A DNA stretch of 36,156 bases, from NCBI GenBank assembly GCA_028285385.1, contig JANQPR010000054.1, positions 1 to 36,156 on the forward strand, given 5' to 3'. The notes below the pieces were generated by a model that saw only the letters and a list, made by a program, of their open reading frames with translations, was not told where the DNA came from and did not search any database. The position numbers were made by a program, and so were the translations under genes. Below are positions 23,901 to 31,474 of this stretch, piece after piece. The number at the start of each line of letters is the position of its first letter. Within the stretch, counting starts at the first letter, position 1. This DNA comes from Phycisphaera sp. GTDB lineage: Bacteria; Planctomycetota; Phycisphaerae; Phycisphaerales; Phycisphaeraceae.

Positions 23901-25620
23901 GATCATCGAGCACACGCTGGCCGCACGCGTTTCGGCGCACCCCGAGTTGTCACGGCTCGATCCCGACGCCGTGGAACACGCCTTCTCTCGCTACGCCGAG
24001 CTGGAGAAAGAACGCCGCGAAAAAACCACGGACGCGATCCTTCACCGCTGGACCGGGCTTCAACGGCAGCGCCTGCTCGTTGGCACGGGCAGCAAGCTGA
24101 ACGCGCTCGGCGCCGCCGTCCGGCAACGCCTGTTCGTGCGCGGCAAGCGCGCGATGCGGCTCCGGCAGGTCATCGAGGTTGGGCAGAACGCAAGCTACGA
24201 GAACGGGCACGGCGACCCGATCTTCGACCTCGCCCCCGTCTGGCTCGCCTCGCCCGAGACCGTCGCCCAGTGCTTCCCGCGCACGCCGCTGTTCGACGTC
24301 GTGGTGTTCGACGAGGCCTCGCAGTGCCGGCTGGAGGAAGCGCTGCCCGTGCTCACCCGTGCCCGGCGCGTCGTCATCGCGGGCGACCCCAAGCAGCTCC
24401 CGCCCACGCGCTTTTTCGAGACGGCGCTGGCGACGAGCGACGACGTCGAGATCAAGGACGAAGACGACCTGTTCGAGGCCCAGCAGACCGAGGTCGAAGA
24501 CCTGCTCGCCGCGGCGCTCAACCTCGACGTGCAGGAGTCCTACCTCGACGTGCACTACCGAAGCCGGAACGCCGACCTCATCGAGTTCTCAAACGAGAAC
24601 TTTTACCACGGCCGGCTCCAGGCGATCCCGGGTCACCCGAACCGGTCCTCACGCTTCGCGCCACTCACCCTGCACCGCGTCGACGGGACGTACGAAGACC
24701 GCGTCAATCCCGACGAGGCGCAGCGCGTCGTTCAGTTGGTCGACGATCTGCTCAAACGGGCCGACCCCCCGAGCATCGGGATCGCCTGCTTCAACTTGGC
24801 GCAGCGCGACCTGATCGCCGAGGCGCTCGACGACCGCGCGCTCGAGGACGACGCCTTCGCCAAGCGGCTCGAACGCGCCCGCAACCGCGACGGCGAGTCG
24901 TCGTTCGAGGGGCTGTTCGTCAAGAACCTCGAAAACGTTCAGGGCGACGAACGCGACCACCTGATCATCTCCACCACCTACGGCCCGAATCCGCAGGGCA
25001 AGTTCTACCGCCGCTTCGGGCCGCTTGCGCTCGCGGGCGGCGGCCGAAGGCTGAACGTGCTGGTCACGCGCGCCCGGCAGGAGGTGCACCTCGTGACGTC
25101 GATCCCGCCGAGTGCCTACCGCGCCGCCGAGCCCGTGCCCGAGGGCGCGACGCCGTCGGGGTCGTGGCTGTTGTTCGCGTATCTCCGCTACGCCGAGCAA
25201 CTCGAGGAGGCGTACGAGCACCAGCACCGTGTGCTCGAGACGCAGGAAGCCGCGGCGCCTGGGGCGCTGACACTGCCAACCGATCACCCTTCGCGCTTTG
25301 CCCGGGCCCTCGGCGCATCCCTCGCGCAACACCGCCGGCTGCCGTCCGAGGTGTACTGGGGGAACGAGGGCTTCTGCATCGACCTGGCGGTGCAACTCGA
25401 CGGGGAAGCCAAGGCCGACGACGCCGACTCGAACACGCTCGGCGTGCTGACCGACTTCAGCCGGTACACCGGGCCCAGCGACGCGGTGAGCTGGGACCTC
25501 TACCGCGTCGGCATCTTCCGCTGGCAGGGCTGGGACCTGACGCGCGTCTGGACCCCGGCGTTCTTCCGCGACCCGTCACGCTGCCTGAACCAGATCGCGA
25601 CCACGAACGTCGATCGGTGA
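20974..25620 (+). CDS. DUF4011-type SF1 helicase with Vsr-like C-terminal nuclease
   Basis: This is a 1548-residue cytoplasmic protein. Residues about 110-200 (KLLSKLRNLSDDARTYQQDTG, then GRILAPIAFVPATL) look like the N-terminal domain of large DUF4011-type helicases. Walker A GPPGTGKS is at 429-436. A long, partly coiled insert of about 650 residues separates it from Walker B DEASQ (1113-1117), GDPKQLPPT (1137-1145), the LDVHYRS motif (1191-1197), NVQGDERD (1321-1328) and VLVTRAR (1362-1368), the UvrD/DNA2-NAM7 type SF1 set. The C-terminus has FCIDLAV (1467-1473), LGVLTD (ending at Asp 1494) and GWDLTRVWTPAFF, fitting a MTES_1575/Vsr-like restriction-endonuclease fold. Such helicase-nuclease proteins include predicted phage-defence genes. 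It is a single gene without partners. Confidence 0.87.
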   Translation: MPDAAATPANTHGPAEPNAILAAMLDRLYASLMRGPGLNCRPTRSRQRIDLTMLEAFDDLAAIDVLQQLLAPGDPSVRVHANVPMPDGWSDGHWRKRKAPVIDFDDEDNAVASSMPSNEADEEPESFAAYRRQRKLLSKLRNLSDDARTYQQDTGVHALNLGYPILSVPPGLMGSGRILAPIAFVPATLAIKAGGRPGVALSCYAADADRVVPNPALMAWLERHTGATVPDDLFDDDAGDEPWREVAELIRFVAGALELPDIDPDAFLPPASRVPEPNAEESRAEASEPQTLAGARETASAADPVSLVRCPNADGLPDTPAVLSTAVLGLFPAGNQGLLRDTRAMLEAPHELKGPVLPFVSRTATLSPPVEDAPSDEATTHPDDEAPPAGHEADAEEDHENPRPVALADPCQLRAVTLARTHRALVLHGPPGTGKSQTITNIIGDHLARGQRVLFVCDKRTALDVVAHRLDALGLSSLCAVVHDPQRDQRDLYMGIRAQLERLTDAKTHPRAEKRLTQIDQEMQETHDELTRLHDALMQRVDDRPGLAAESFHDLVGRWLGIDAPSLPDAQLDAITVDDLEHHRRTVELVLQRGNDLVYPTHPWAAAAKGPLDAYLAQPVDELRRRLASAVEDARAADTTADPAIPPFVAGESLEAQATRRAGIVDHLRWLDEHRDDARLAHAAALDLDALPWLLDKLRDARPWRDTVESVTLDAELWLSTRDDVPTPRVLAEQLGALEQYLDTAQKWYGFLCFGAKSRAGKVLRQYGLKRSIDDATRLRDFLAAVRARVLLSAAAETLTGAEPSAAVWPDEKLRATLAQFDHTLPLLDLAKDDAVLLPRVRNALLDPEQRVALITGLERSPSRSAALQTLEASLFNTGLLTDAWLEHAAAAFRAYEPGQAQTLADDTRAGTGAEVVGKTAHPTLERLQSRFDDVENVLRLHDGLNALPRQLREASDNLLQGAVDPEQGVAALTKRIIEHTLAARVSAHPELSRLDPDAVEHAFSRYAELEKERREKTTDAILHRWTGLQRQRLLVGTGSKLNALGAAVRQRLFVRGKRAMRLRQVIEVGQNASYENGHGDPIFDLAPVWLASPETVAQCFPRTPLFDVVVFDEASQCRLEEALPVLTRARRVVIAGDPKQLPPTRFFETALATSDDVEIKDEDDLFEAQQTEVEDLLAAALNLDVQESYLDVHYRSRNADLIEFSNENFYHGRLQAIPGHPNRSSRFAPLTLHRVDGTYEDRVNPDEAQRVVQLVDDLLKRADPPSIGIACFNLAQRDLIAEALDDRALEDDAFAKRLERARNRDGESSFEGLFVKNLENVQGDERDHLIISTTYGPNPQGKFYRRFGPLALAGGGRRLNVLVTRARQEVHLVTSIPPSAYRAAEPVPEGATPSGSWLLFAYLRYAEQLEEAYEHQHRVLETQEAAAPGALTLPTDHPSRFARALGASLAQHRRLPSEVYWGNEGFCIDLAVQLDGEAKADDADSNTLGVLTDFSRYTGPSDAVSWDLYRVGIFRWQGWDLTRVWTPAFFRDPSRCLNQIATTNVDR

Positions 25621-25621
25621 T

Positions 25622-27277
25622 TCAGCGCCCGTGGTCGGCCGACAGTTCGGCGTGGATGCCGACGCGTTCGAGCGCGTCGATCACCTCCCGGTTCTGCATG
25701 AACAGCCGCCAGCACAGGCCCGTGCGGTGGTTCTCGATCATCGGCGCGATCGGGCCGACGTCGATGGCGAGGAAGTCCGGCGAGACCCAGTCCTCCCCGA
25801 CGTGGAACGCGTCCTTGAACCCGAACGCGCCCCAGAGGTCGTCGGTGAGTTGGTCGGTCAGCCCGTCGTAGAAATGCCGGGCGGCGGCGAGTGATTCGGC
25901 CGGCGTGTAGGGGAACGAACTCAGCGCCGCGGTGGGCGCGATCGTGCCGTCGTCCTTCTCGGTGAGCGGCGCGTGGCCGCGGTAGCCCTTGAACGGGTTG
26001 TGGCTCGAGGTCAGGCCCCAGGCCTTGTCGCTGTAGCCCGCATGATCCTTGGGGTTGTCGATCGCGTAGCGGTGGTGCATCAGCGACAGCACGCGGTTGT
26101 GGTCGAAGTAGTTGACGAAACGATCCGTGACGCGGCGCGGGTCGAGCCCGAGGTAGGAGTAGTGCGTGAAGAACAACGGCCCGCCAAGTAGTCGGCCGAT
26201 CTTCTGCGTCAGGCCGTAGTGCGTCTGCTCATTCGTGTACTGCGGCTTGCCGGCCCAGGCGTCGTAGTAGCTCTCGACCGGGATCGGGTGCGTCGGCGAC
26301 GCGATGCCGAGGATGTAAGTGATCATGCACTCGTTGAAGCCGTGAAGCGGGTGGTTCTTGACCCAGCCCTGGTCGGGCGACCAGTGCCAGTACAGCACCT
26401 TGCCGCCGGGGTAGCGCAGGTACCAGCCCCACTCGACTTCGTGCCACAGCCGGGTGATACGTTCGCGCAGTTCGACTTCAACCGGGTCGTTCCCGTCGAA
26501 GTATTGCAGCGCCGCGAGCAGGCCCTGGATGAGGAACGCGGTCTCGGGCAGGTCGCCGCCGTTGTCGTTGGGGTTGAAGAACGGGATGGTCTTGCCCGTG
26601 CGGCCGTCGAGCCGGTGGGAGAACGCGCCGTGGAAACGCTCGGCTTTGTCTTCGAGGAAGGCCGTGATCTTGAGCACGCGTTCGGCGGCGTCTGCCCGGG
26701 AGACGAAGCCCCGTTCGACACCGACGACGATCGTCAAGACGCCGAAGCCCGTGCCCCCCGAGATGCAGATGTCGCGGTCCTGCTTCGTGCCTGCCCGGGC
26801 GAGGCCGCTGACCGGGTGGCCGAAGTCCCAGAAGTACCGGAAGCAGGCGAGTTGGATCGCGTCGAGCAGTTCCTCGTCGGTGAGCCCGGTCGGGCACGCC
26901 GCGGCGACCACCTCCGATGGCGCCGACCGCTGAACCGTTCCCTCGCCGGGCCGCGCTTGCCGCACTCGGTAGTGACGCGTCGCACCCGGTTCATTCACCG
27001 CGGCGCTGAACACCGTCAGGCCGCGCTCCGTGCGCCCGATCGCGACGAACGCCCCTTCGGCGTCGCCCGCGCGTTCGATCACGAAGGACTCGGTTTCCTG
27101 GTCGGTGGAGCGGTCCCAGCGCAGCTGCACGTGGCGCGGCAGCGTCTCGACGCTCAGCCCCGTCGGCACGGGTACCTCAGCGATGCCCGGAAGCCCGCCC
27201 CAGCAGACGGCGACCATCAAAAAACGAACGGACCATCCGCGTAGCCATCGACGCACCGACGGGTGTCGCTCAAGCAT
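25622..27277 (-). CDS. Exported GH144-like glucanase with fibronectin III domain
   Basis: The 551-residue protein has a signal peptide (VRFLMVAVCWGGLPGIAEV, about 17-35), a fibronectin type III domain (about 38-130, starting PTGLSVETLPRHVQLRW) and a glucoamylase-like catalytic domain (PF10091, about 140-540). Matching blocks are DAIQLACFRYFWDFGHPVSG, GGTGFGVLTIVVGVERGF, ETAFLIQGLLAALQYFDG, GFNECMITYILGIASPTHPI, SLMHHRYAID and APMIENHRTGLCWRLFM. GH144 enzymes of this family are endo-beta-1,2-glucanases, so a periplasmic or secreted glucan hydrolase is likely; the exact linkage is inferred. ATG 27277 begins the signal peptide. An open frame 81 codons further upstream is on the opposite side of the next gene and not real. 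It lies 8 bases from the second GH144-like gene, as one operon. Confidence 0.88.
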   Translation of the reverse strand: MLERHPSVRRWLRGWSVRFLMVAVCWGGLPGIAEVPVPTGLSVETLPRHVQLRWDRSTDQETESFVIERAGDAEGAFVAIGRTERGLTVFSAAVNEPGATRHYRVRQARPGEGTVQRSAPSEVVAAACPTGLTDEELLDAIQLACFRYFWDFGHPVSGLARAGTKQDRDICISGGTGFGVLTIVVGVERGFVSRADAAERVLKITAFLEDKAERFHGAFSHRLDGRTGKTIPFFNPNDNGGDLPETAFLIQGLLAALQYFDGNDPVEVELRERITRLWHEVEWGWYLRYPGGKVLYWHWSPDQGWVKNHPLHGFNECMITYILGIASPTHPIPVESYYDAWAGKPQYTNEQTHYGLTQKIGRLLGGPLFFTHYSYLGLDPRRVTDRFVNYFDHNRVLSLMHHRYAIDNPKDHAGYSDKAWGLTSSHNPFKGYRGHAPLTEKDDGTIAPTAALSSFPYTPAESLAAARHFYDGLTDQLTDDLWGAFGFKDAFHVGEDWVSPDFLAIDVGPIAPMIENHRTGLCWRLFMQNREVIDALERVGIHAELSADHGR

Positions 27278-27285
27278 GTGGACCC

Positions 27286-29268
27286 TCAGCGTAGTTGCAG
27301 GTCGCCTAGGAAGATCGGCGGCTTCTTGCCGCGGAAGCACCAGTTCAGCCGGACCAGACCGTCGCGCTCGTCCACGCTCTTGACCGCGACTGTGCCGGCC
27401 AGGACCTTCCCCGGCCTGGGATTGACTTTCAGGTAGCCCCACGGGAAGCGCAGCCGCGCTTCGTACCCCCCGTCGTACGGCACGACCTGCGAGCCGAAGC
27501 CGTCGCGCTGCGCAAACCACTCGTGCCGCTGCCCGGTCGGCGCGACGCCGATGCGGAAGTCGTCGGTGTCTTTCCAGGCGAAGCCGTCGCCGTCCGGGTC
27601 GAGCATTACCTCGACCGAGTCCCCCCGGAATAGTTTGTCGGCGGGTTCATCGTTCTTGATATCCCGGTCGTCGACGCGCACGCGCAGGTGCAACGCATCC
27701 TCGTCCCACAGGAAGGCGAAGCGTGCGGTTAACCCGTGCCGTTCGGTCGGCTGGCCCCACTGCAGCGCGTTGTCGATACGCAGGTCTTGCCAGTCGGCGG
27801 CGTCCCACCCGACGCCGAGCCGGCGAACTTCCGTGTGATGCGGGCCAAGCCGCGCGTCGGTCAGTCCCTCGGCGGGGATCGGCCGCATGCCGTCGAGACG
27901 GTAAAGCGACGTCGTGCGGGCAGGGTCGGCCTCGTGCTCTTCGAGTTCGCGGAACCCGGCGATCCGCATCGCCTCGTTGATCTCCGGGTTGGCCATGAAC
28001 CAGTCCCAGATGCGCCCGGTGCGATGGTTCTCGATCATCACGAACGTGATGCCCTGGTCGATCCCGAGGACGTCCTTGCCGGTCCAGCCGGTGTGGGGGT
28101 TGAACGCCGCCGCCGGGCCGTAGTTGGTCCAGAACTGCTCGGCGTGCTCCGTCGCCATGTGGTGCAACGCCGCGAGGGACTCGTTCGGGGTGAACACGAT
28201 CGACCCCGCGACGGCGTAGGGAACGACCGTGCCGTCGATGTTCGTCGTCGCCGGTGGCCCGCCCCAGCCGGTGTAGCCGCGCTCGTAGTCCGACGACGAG
28301 ATGCCCCACAGGTCCTCGCCGTAGTGCGGGAAGAACGGCTTGAGCTGCCTCGCGCACATTTCGCGTTGCGCGAGCGTGAACACCACCGAGTTGTGCCAGT
28401 AGTCGGCGTAGTCGTCCCGCAAGCCGCGCAGGTCGACGAACGCGTGGCTGTACTGGTGCGTGAACAGCGACGTCGAGCCGAAGAAGCGCTTGCCCCGGTA
28501 GTCGTAAACCTCGCCGCGGCTCCACGAGTCCCAGTGGCTCGTCGGCAGCGGGTGCGTCGGCGAGCCGAGCGCCATCAGGCTCAGCACCAGGTGCTCGGCG
28601 TACTCGTTCCAGTGCTGCGGCAGGAAGCCCGTGCCGTTCTGCTCGACCAGCTCGGGCTTCCAACCCATCGAGAGCGTCTCGCCCCCGCCGGTCATCCACG
28701 GGAAGTCCATGCGGTAGTACAGCTTGGTCGCCACCTCCTCGACCTCGGTGCCGGGGTACGCCTGCCGGACGACGAGCACGCCGCACATCAGCAGGGCGGT
28801 GTCGATGGATGACACCTCCGACTTCCACGCGCGTTCGCCGGTTTTGACATCGACGAAGTGGTAGTACCAGCCGTGCTTGTTGGGCAGTTCGTCGTGCAGG
28901 TACCGCAGCGTGGTCAGCACGCGGTCGTAGGCGGCGTCGGGCTCGACCCAGCCACGCTGCTGTGCCGCCGGGATCGCCGCGAGCGCGAAGCCCGTCGAGG
29001 CGATGCTGCCCATCCGCGCCCGCTGCCGGCCGTGCCCGCGCGCCCGGTCGGCGACCAGCCCGGTGTCGGGGTTGGCCTGCTCCCACAGGAACCGGAAGCA
29101 CCGCCGCTGGATCTCGTCGATCAGCGCCTCGTCAGACGCGAGGCTGTCGGTCGGCACGGCGCGGTTCGTGCAACCGGCGGCGAACGTGAAGGCGATGACC
29201 AAGGCGGGCAGGAGAACCGCAGCGCGCGACCATCGACACGATGCGTCCGGGTTCAGTCTGATGAACAA
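27286..29268 (-). CDS. GH144-like lipoprotein with C-terminal CBM9-like domain
   Basis: The 660-residue lipoprotein has a signal with lipobox FAAGC (Cys 33). Residues about 45-450 are a glucoamylase-like (PF10091/GH144) domain: IDEIQRRCFRFLWEQANPDTG, ASTGFALAAIPAAQQRGW, SSIDTALLMCGVLVVRQAYP, WNEYAEHLVLSLMALGSPTH and FVMIENHRTGRIWDWFM. Residues about 480-660 resemble a CBM9/DOMON-type sugar-binding domain: LTARFAFLWDEDALHLRVRV, FRGDSVEVMLDPDGDGFA, YEARLRFPWGYL and the terminal VRLNWCFRGKKPPIFLGDLQL. It probably works with its neighbour on beta-1,2-glucan-like substrates at the cell surface. It is the first gene of the pair by strand. The ATG at 29268 precedes the signal region directly. Confidence 0.87.
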   Translation of the reverse strand: MFIRLNPDASCRWSRAAVLLPALVIAFTFAAGCTNRAVPTDSLASDEALIDEIQRRCFRFLWEQANPDTGLVADRARGHGRQRARMGSIASTGFALAAIPAAQQRGWVEPDAAYDRVLTTLRYLHDELPNKHGWYYHFVDVKTGERAWKSEVSSIDTALLMCGVLVVRQAYPGTEVEEVATKLYYRMDFPWMTGGGETLSMGWKPELVEQNGTGFLPQHWNEYAEHLVLSLMALGSPTHPLPTSHWDSWSRGEVYDYRGKRFFGSTSLFTHQYSHAFVDLRGLRDDYADYWHNSVVFTLAQREMCARQLKPFFPHYGEDLWGISSSDYERGYTGWGGPPATTNIDGTVVPYAVAGSIVFTPNESLAALHHMATEHAEQFWTNYGPAAAFNPHTGWTGKDVLGIDQGITFVMIENHRTGRIWDWFMANPEINEAMRIAGFRELEEHEADPARTTSLYRLDGMRPIPAEGLTDARLGPHHTEVRRLGVGWDAADWQDLRIDNALQWGQPTERHGLTARFAFLWDEDALHLRVRVDDRDIKNDEPADKLFRGDSVEVMLDPDGDGFAWKDTDDFRIGVAPTGQRHEWFAQRDGFGSQVVPYDGGYEARLRFPWGYLKVNPRPGKVLAGTVAVKSVDERDGLVRLNWCFRGKKPPIFLGDLQLR

Positions 29269-29336
29269 GCGTGGACCCCTGAAGCAGTCATGAGAGGGAT
29301 AGGCAAGCCGAACGGGGAGCCGGGGCTGTGCCGGGC

Positions 29337-30197
29337 TTACGGGATGAAGTTACCGGCCGGGTCCGGGTCGGGGTCGCCCCAGCGGTTCCACTTGCGGTTG
29401 CCGAACTGGTCCTCCCTGGCGGTGTTTGGGTCGTGGTACTCGGCCCGGCTGAGGTACTCGGAGTGCCCGTCGAGGAACGCGAGGTTCTCGCCCTCCCCGT
29501 GGCGACGGATGTCGAAGTCCTTGTCGTTGGCGCCGGGCGACGACGGCGCCTTGCCCCAGTCGAGGTCCAGGCCGATGACGGTCCAGGTGTGGATCGGGAG
29601 CTGGTCGAGGTTGCGGTCGAGGATGCCGTCGGGCGGCGAGACGTTGGCCTGCGGGTTGGGCCCGAGGTGATCCTGCCATTTGTAGTCGGTGAAGTACGAC
29701 TCGCCGTCCCAGATATCGACGCCGAGCGCGAACGGCTGCCCGGCGATCGGCGTCACCTGCAGCCGGGACTCGTACCGGCCCTGCGGCTGGCCCCAGCCGT
29801 CGGCGTTGTACGGCGGGATCTGGCTCCACTGCTCCCCGCTGCCGCCCTGGCCCTCGGCGTTGGGGCAGCGGAACACGTCGAAGCTGCCGATGTAACCGCC
29901 GCTGTACCCGCGGAACCCGCCGACCAGCAGTTCGATCTGCCGCTGCTGGAACGCCTGCGTCATCCACGGCATGTAGTTGTCGTAGTCGTAGGCGTACATC
30001 TGCGTGCCGTTGGCGATCTGCCGGAGGTGTTGCAGACAGACCGACTGCCGCGCAGCGTTGCGGGCGGCGCCGAGCGCGGGCAGCAGGATCCCGATCAGCA
30101 GCGCGATGATCGAGATCACCACGAGCAGCTCGATAAGCGTGAAGCCAAACGGGCGGTGGGTGATTCGGGCCGTTGCGTTGAGGCGTGGGGGCGACAT
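29337..30197 (-). CDS. Pseudopilin, H-X9-DG-CTERM type
   Basis: The 286-residue protein has a type IV prepilin leader: residues 1-18 end in Gly, followed by [20 protein letters not shown] with the conserved Glu at mature position 5. A prepilin peptidase should cleave before F19. The rest is a globular domain with [12 protein letters not shown] and a C-terminal [18 protein letters not shown], the H-X9-DG pattern that is very abundant in planctomycetes. Such proteins are thought to be secretion-system pseudopilins or surface proteins; no secretion genes are adjacent. A GGAG lies 5 bases before the ATG. An exact LacI-type operator lies 35-48 bases upstream, so the gene is probably controlled by the nearby LacI regulator. 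Confidence 0.92.
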   Translation of the reverse strand: MSPPRLNATARITHRPFGFTLIELLVVISIIALLIGILLPALGAARNAARQSVCLQHLRQIANGTQMYAYDYDNYMPWMTQAFQQRQIELLVGGFRGYSGGYIGSFDVFRCPNAEGQGGSGEQWSQIPPYNADGWGQPQGRYESRLQVTPIAGQPFALGVDIWDGESYFTDYKWQDHLGPNPQANVSPPDGILDRNLDQLPIHTWTVIGLDLDWGKAPSSPGANDKDFDIRRHGEGENLAFLDGHSEYLSRAEYHDPNTAREDQFGNRKWNRWGDPDPDPAGNFIP

Positions 30198-30231
30198 GGG
30201 GGCTCCAATGATCTTAAACGGGGCGGGGTGG

Positions 30232-30245
30232 TGTAACCGCTTTCA
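30232..30245 (-). promoter_or_regulatory. LacI-family operator upstream of pseudopilin gene
   Basis: TGTAACCGCTTTCA fits the LacI/GalR-family consensus TGNAANCGNTTNCA at every fixed position. It lies 35-48 bases before the pseudopilin ATG (30197), in a position suited to block transcription. The same motif recurs at 34802-34815. Confidence 0.75.
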
Positions 30246-30252
30246 GTCGCGG

Positions 30253-30278
30253 AAAAACAAACGTCCGTCGTGGCGGAC
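30253..30278 (-). terminator. Terminator after dockerin/PEP-CTERM paralogue pair
   Basis: On the minus strand the stem GTCCG (30278-30274) / CGGAC (30267-30263) with a six-base loop is followed by GTTTGTTTTT. It lies just past the stop at 30290 and before the operator of the next gene. Confidence 0.65.
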
Positions 30279-30289
30279 CTCCCCTCCGG

Positions 30290-31474
30290 TTAACGCGGGC
30301 GGCGTCGGTTCAACAGTGAGGCGCCGGCCAGCCAGGCCAGCGCGGACAGCGGTTCGGGAACGGTGCTGCCGGCGAAGTCCGGCGCACCGGTGCTGCCCCA
30401 GTTCTGGAGCACGCCGTCGAGCTCGTTCTGGTCGACGGTGCCGTCGAACGGGCCGCCGCCGACTAGCGCGGTCTCGTCGCCGGTGAAGTTCGCGGTACCC
30501 CAGTTTTGAAGCACGATGTCGAGGTCGCCTTGTTCGACCTGCCCGGACGTGTCGTAGTCGCCGGGGACCGGGGGGAGCGCGTCGAAGGTCAGCGTCAGGT
30601 TCGAGAACACGGCGGTGACAAACTCGTTGGCGAAGGTGGTCGCGTCGCCGTCGGGGTTGCCGTCGGCGATTGCGCCCTGCACGACCAGCGCGATCTCGGT
30701 GCCGTCGAGCGGGCCGGCGAGGTTGGAGGGCGTGACGACGCCGGTGGTGATCACGGGCGCGGGGCCGCCGGCGTCGGGGTCGTACATGAACTCGTACTGC
30801 GCCGGGTCGGTCAGGATGTTCAGCCCCGGCGGGGTGTACTTCATGGTCAGCCGCGCGGTCGTGCCCGGCACGTAGAACCCGGCCGGGTCGATCGTGTCGA
30901 AGACCTGCAGCGGGATAAAGATGCCGCTGGAGCCGAACGCGACGACCTCGCCCATGTCGTTGTCGGTGGTGAGCAGGAACTGGCTCGTGGCCGCGGGGTC
31001 GTTGGGGTTCTTGAAGCGGAAGCCGGCTTCCTTGCGGGTGTTCCGTCCGGTGACGAGTTGCGTGAAGAACGCGTCGAGGTTGACGTCGACGCCGATCTCG
31101 AAGCCCTGGGCGTTGAGCAGCCCGACGCGGTCGCCGTTGGCGTCAGCGAGCCAAGCGTTGGTGCGGTTGGCGCCGAAGCCGGGCGTGGCCGGGTCGTTGT
31201 CGTAGTTGCGTTCGTCGATGGTGATGCCGGCACCCAGGCCCGTGACCGAGACCGAGCCGGTCGTCCCGACCAGCGGCGTGCCGTTGACGAGCAGCGTCGA
31301 GTTGGGGAACAGGTTGGTGTCGGTGCCGCCGGGGTCGTTGGCGTCGGTGTCGCGTTGGACGAGGTAGCCGGCCGCGTCGGAGATCTGCGCCGACACGGGG
31401 GCGGTGATGAACGCCGACGCCGCTACACTTACGGCCAATGCACCAATCTGGATGGCGAATGTCTTGAAGTTCAC
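30290..31474 (-). CDS. Exported dockerin-like PEP-CTERM protein (paralogue 2)
   Basis: The 394-residue protein has a signal peptide (IGALAVSVAASAFITAPVSA), an unassigned beta-rich body of about 270 residues, then a duplicated EF-hand/dockerin-like module: GDYDTSGQVEQGDLDIVLQN and, about 30 residues later, GTVDQNELDGVLQNWGST. It ends with VPEP, a hydrophobic helix and NRRRPR (PEP-CTERM). The protein is paralogous to its upstream neighbour over the whole length, with the dockerin part nearly identical. Body motifs shared between the two include RKEAGF and FLLTTDN/FLITTDN. It starts with GTG at 31474, which overlaps the neighbour's TGA in a GTGA junction; AGAGGAGAG sits just upstream. The body may bind a surface ligand, but its role is unknown. 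Confidence 0.85.
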   Translation of the reverse strand: MNFKTFAIQIGALAVSVAASAFITAPVSAQISDAAGYLVQRDTDANDPGGTDTNLFPNSTLLVNGTPLVGTTGSVSVTGLGAGITIDERNYDNDPATPGFGANRTNAWLADANGDRVGLLNAQGFEIGVDVNLDAFFTQLVTGRNTRKEAGFRFKNPNDPAATSQFLLTTDNDMGEVVAFGSSGIFIPLQVFDTIDPAGFYVPGTTARLTMKYTPPGLNILTDPAQYEFMYDPDAGGPAPVITTGVVTPSNLAGPLDGTEIALVVQGAIADGNPDGDATTFANEFVTAVFSNLTLTFDALPPVPGDYDTSGQVEQGDLDIVLQNWGTANFTGDETALVGGGPFDGTVDQNELDGVLQNWGSTGAPDFAGSTVPEPLSALAWLAGASLLNRRRPR

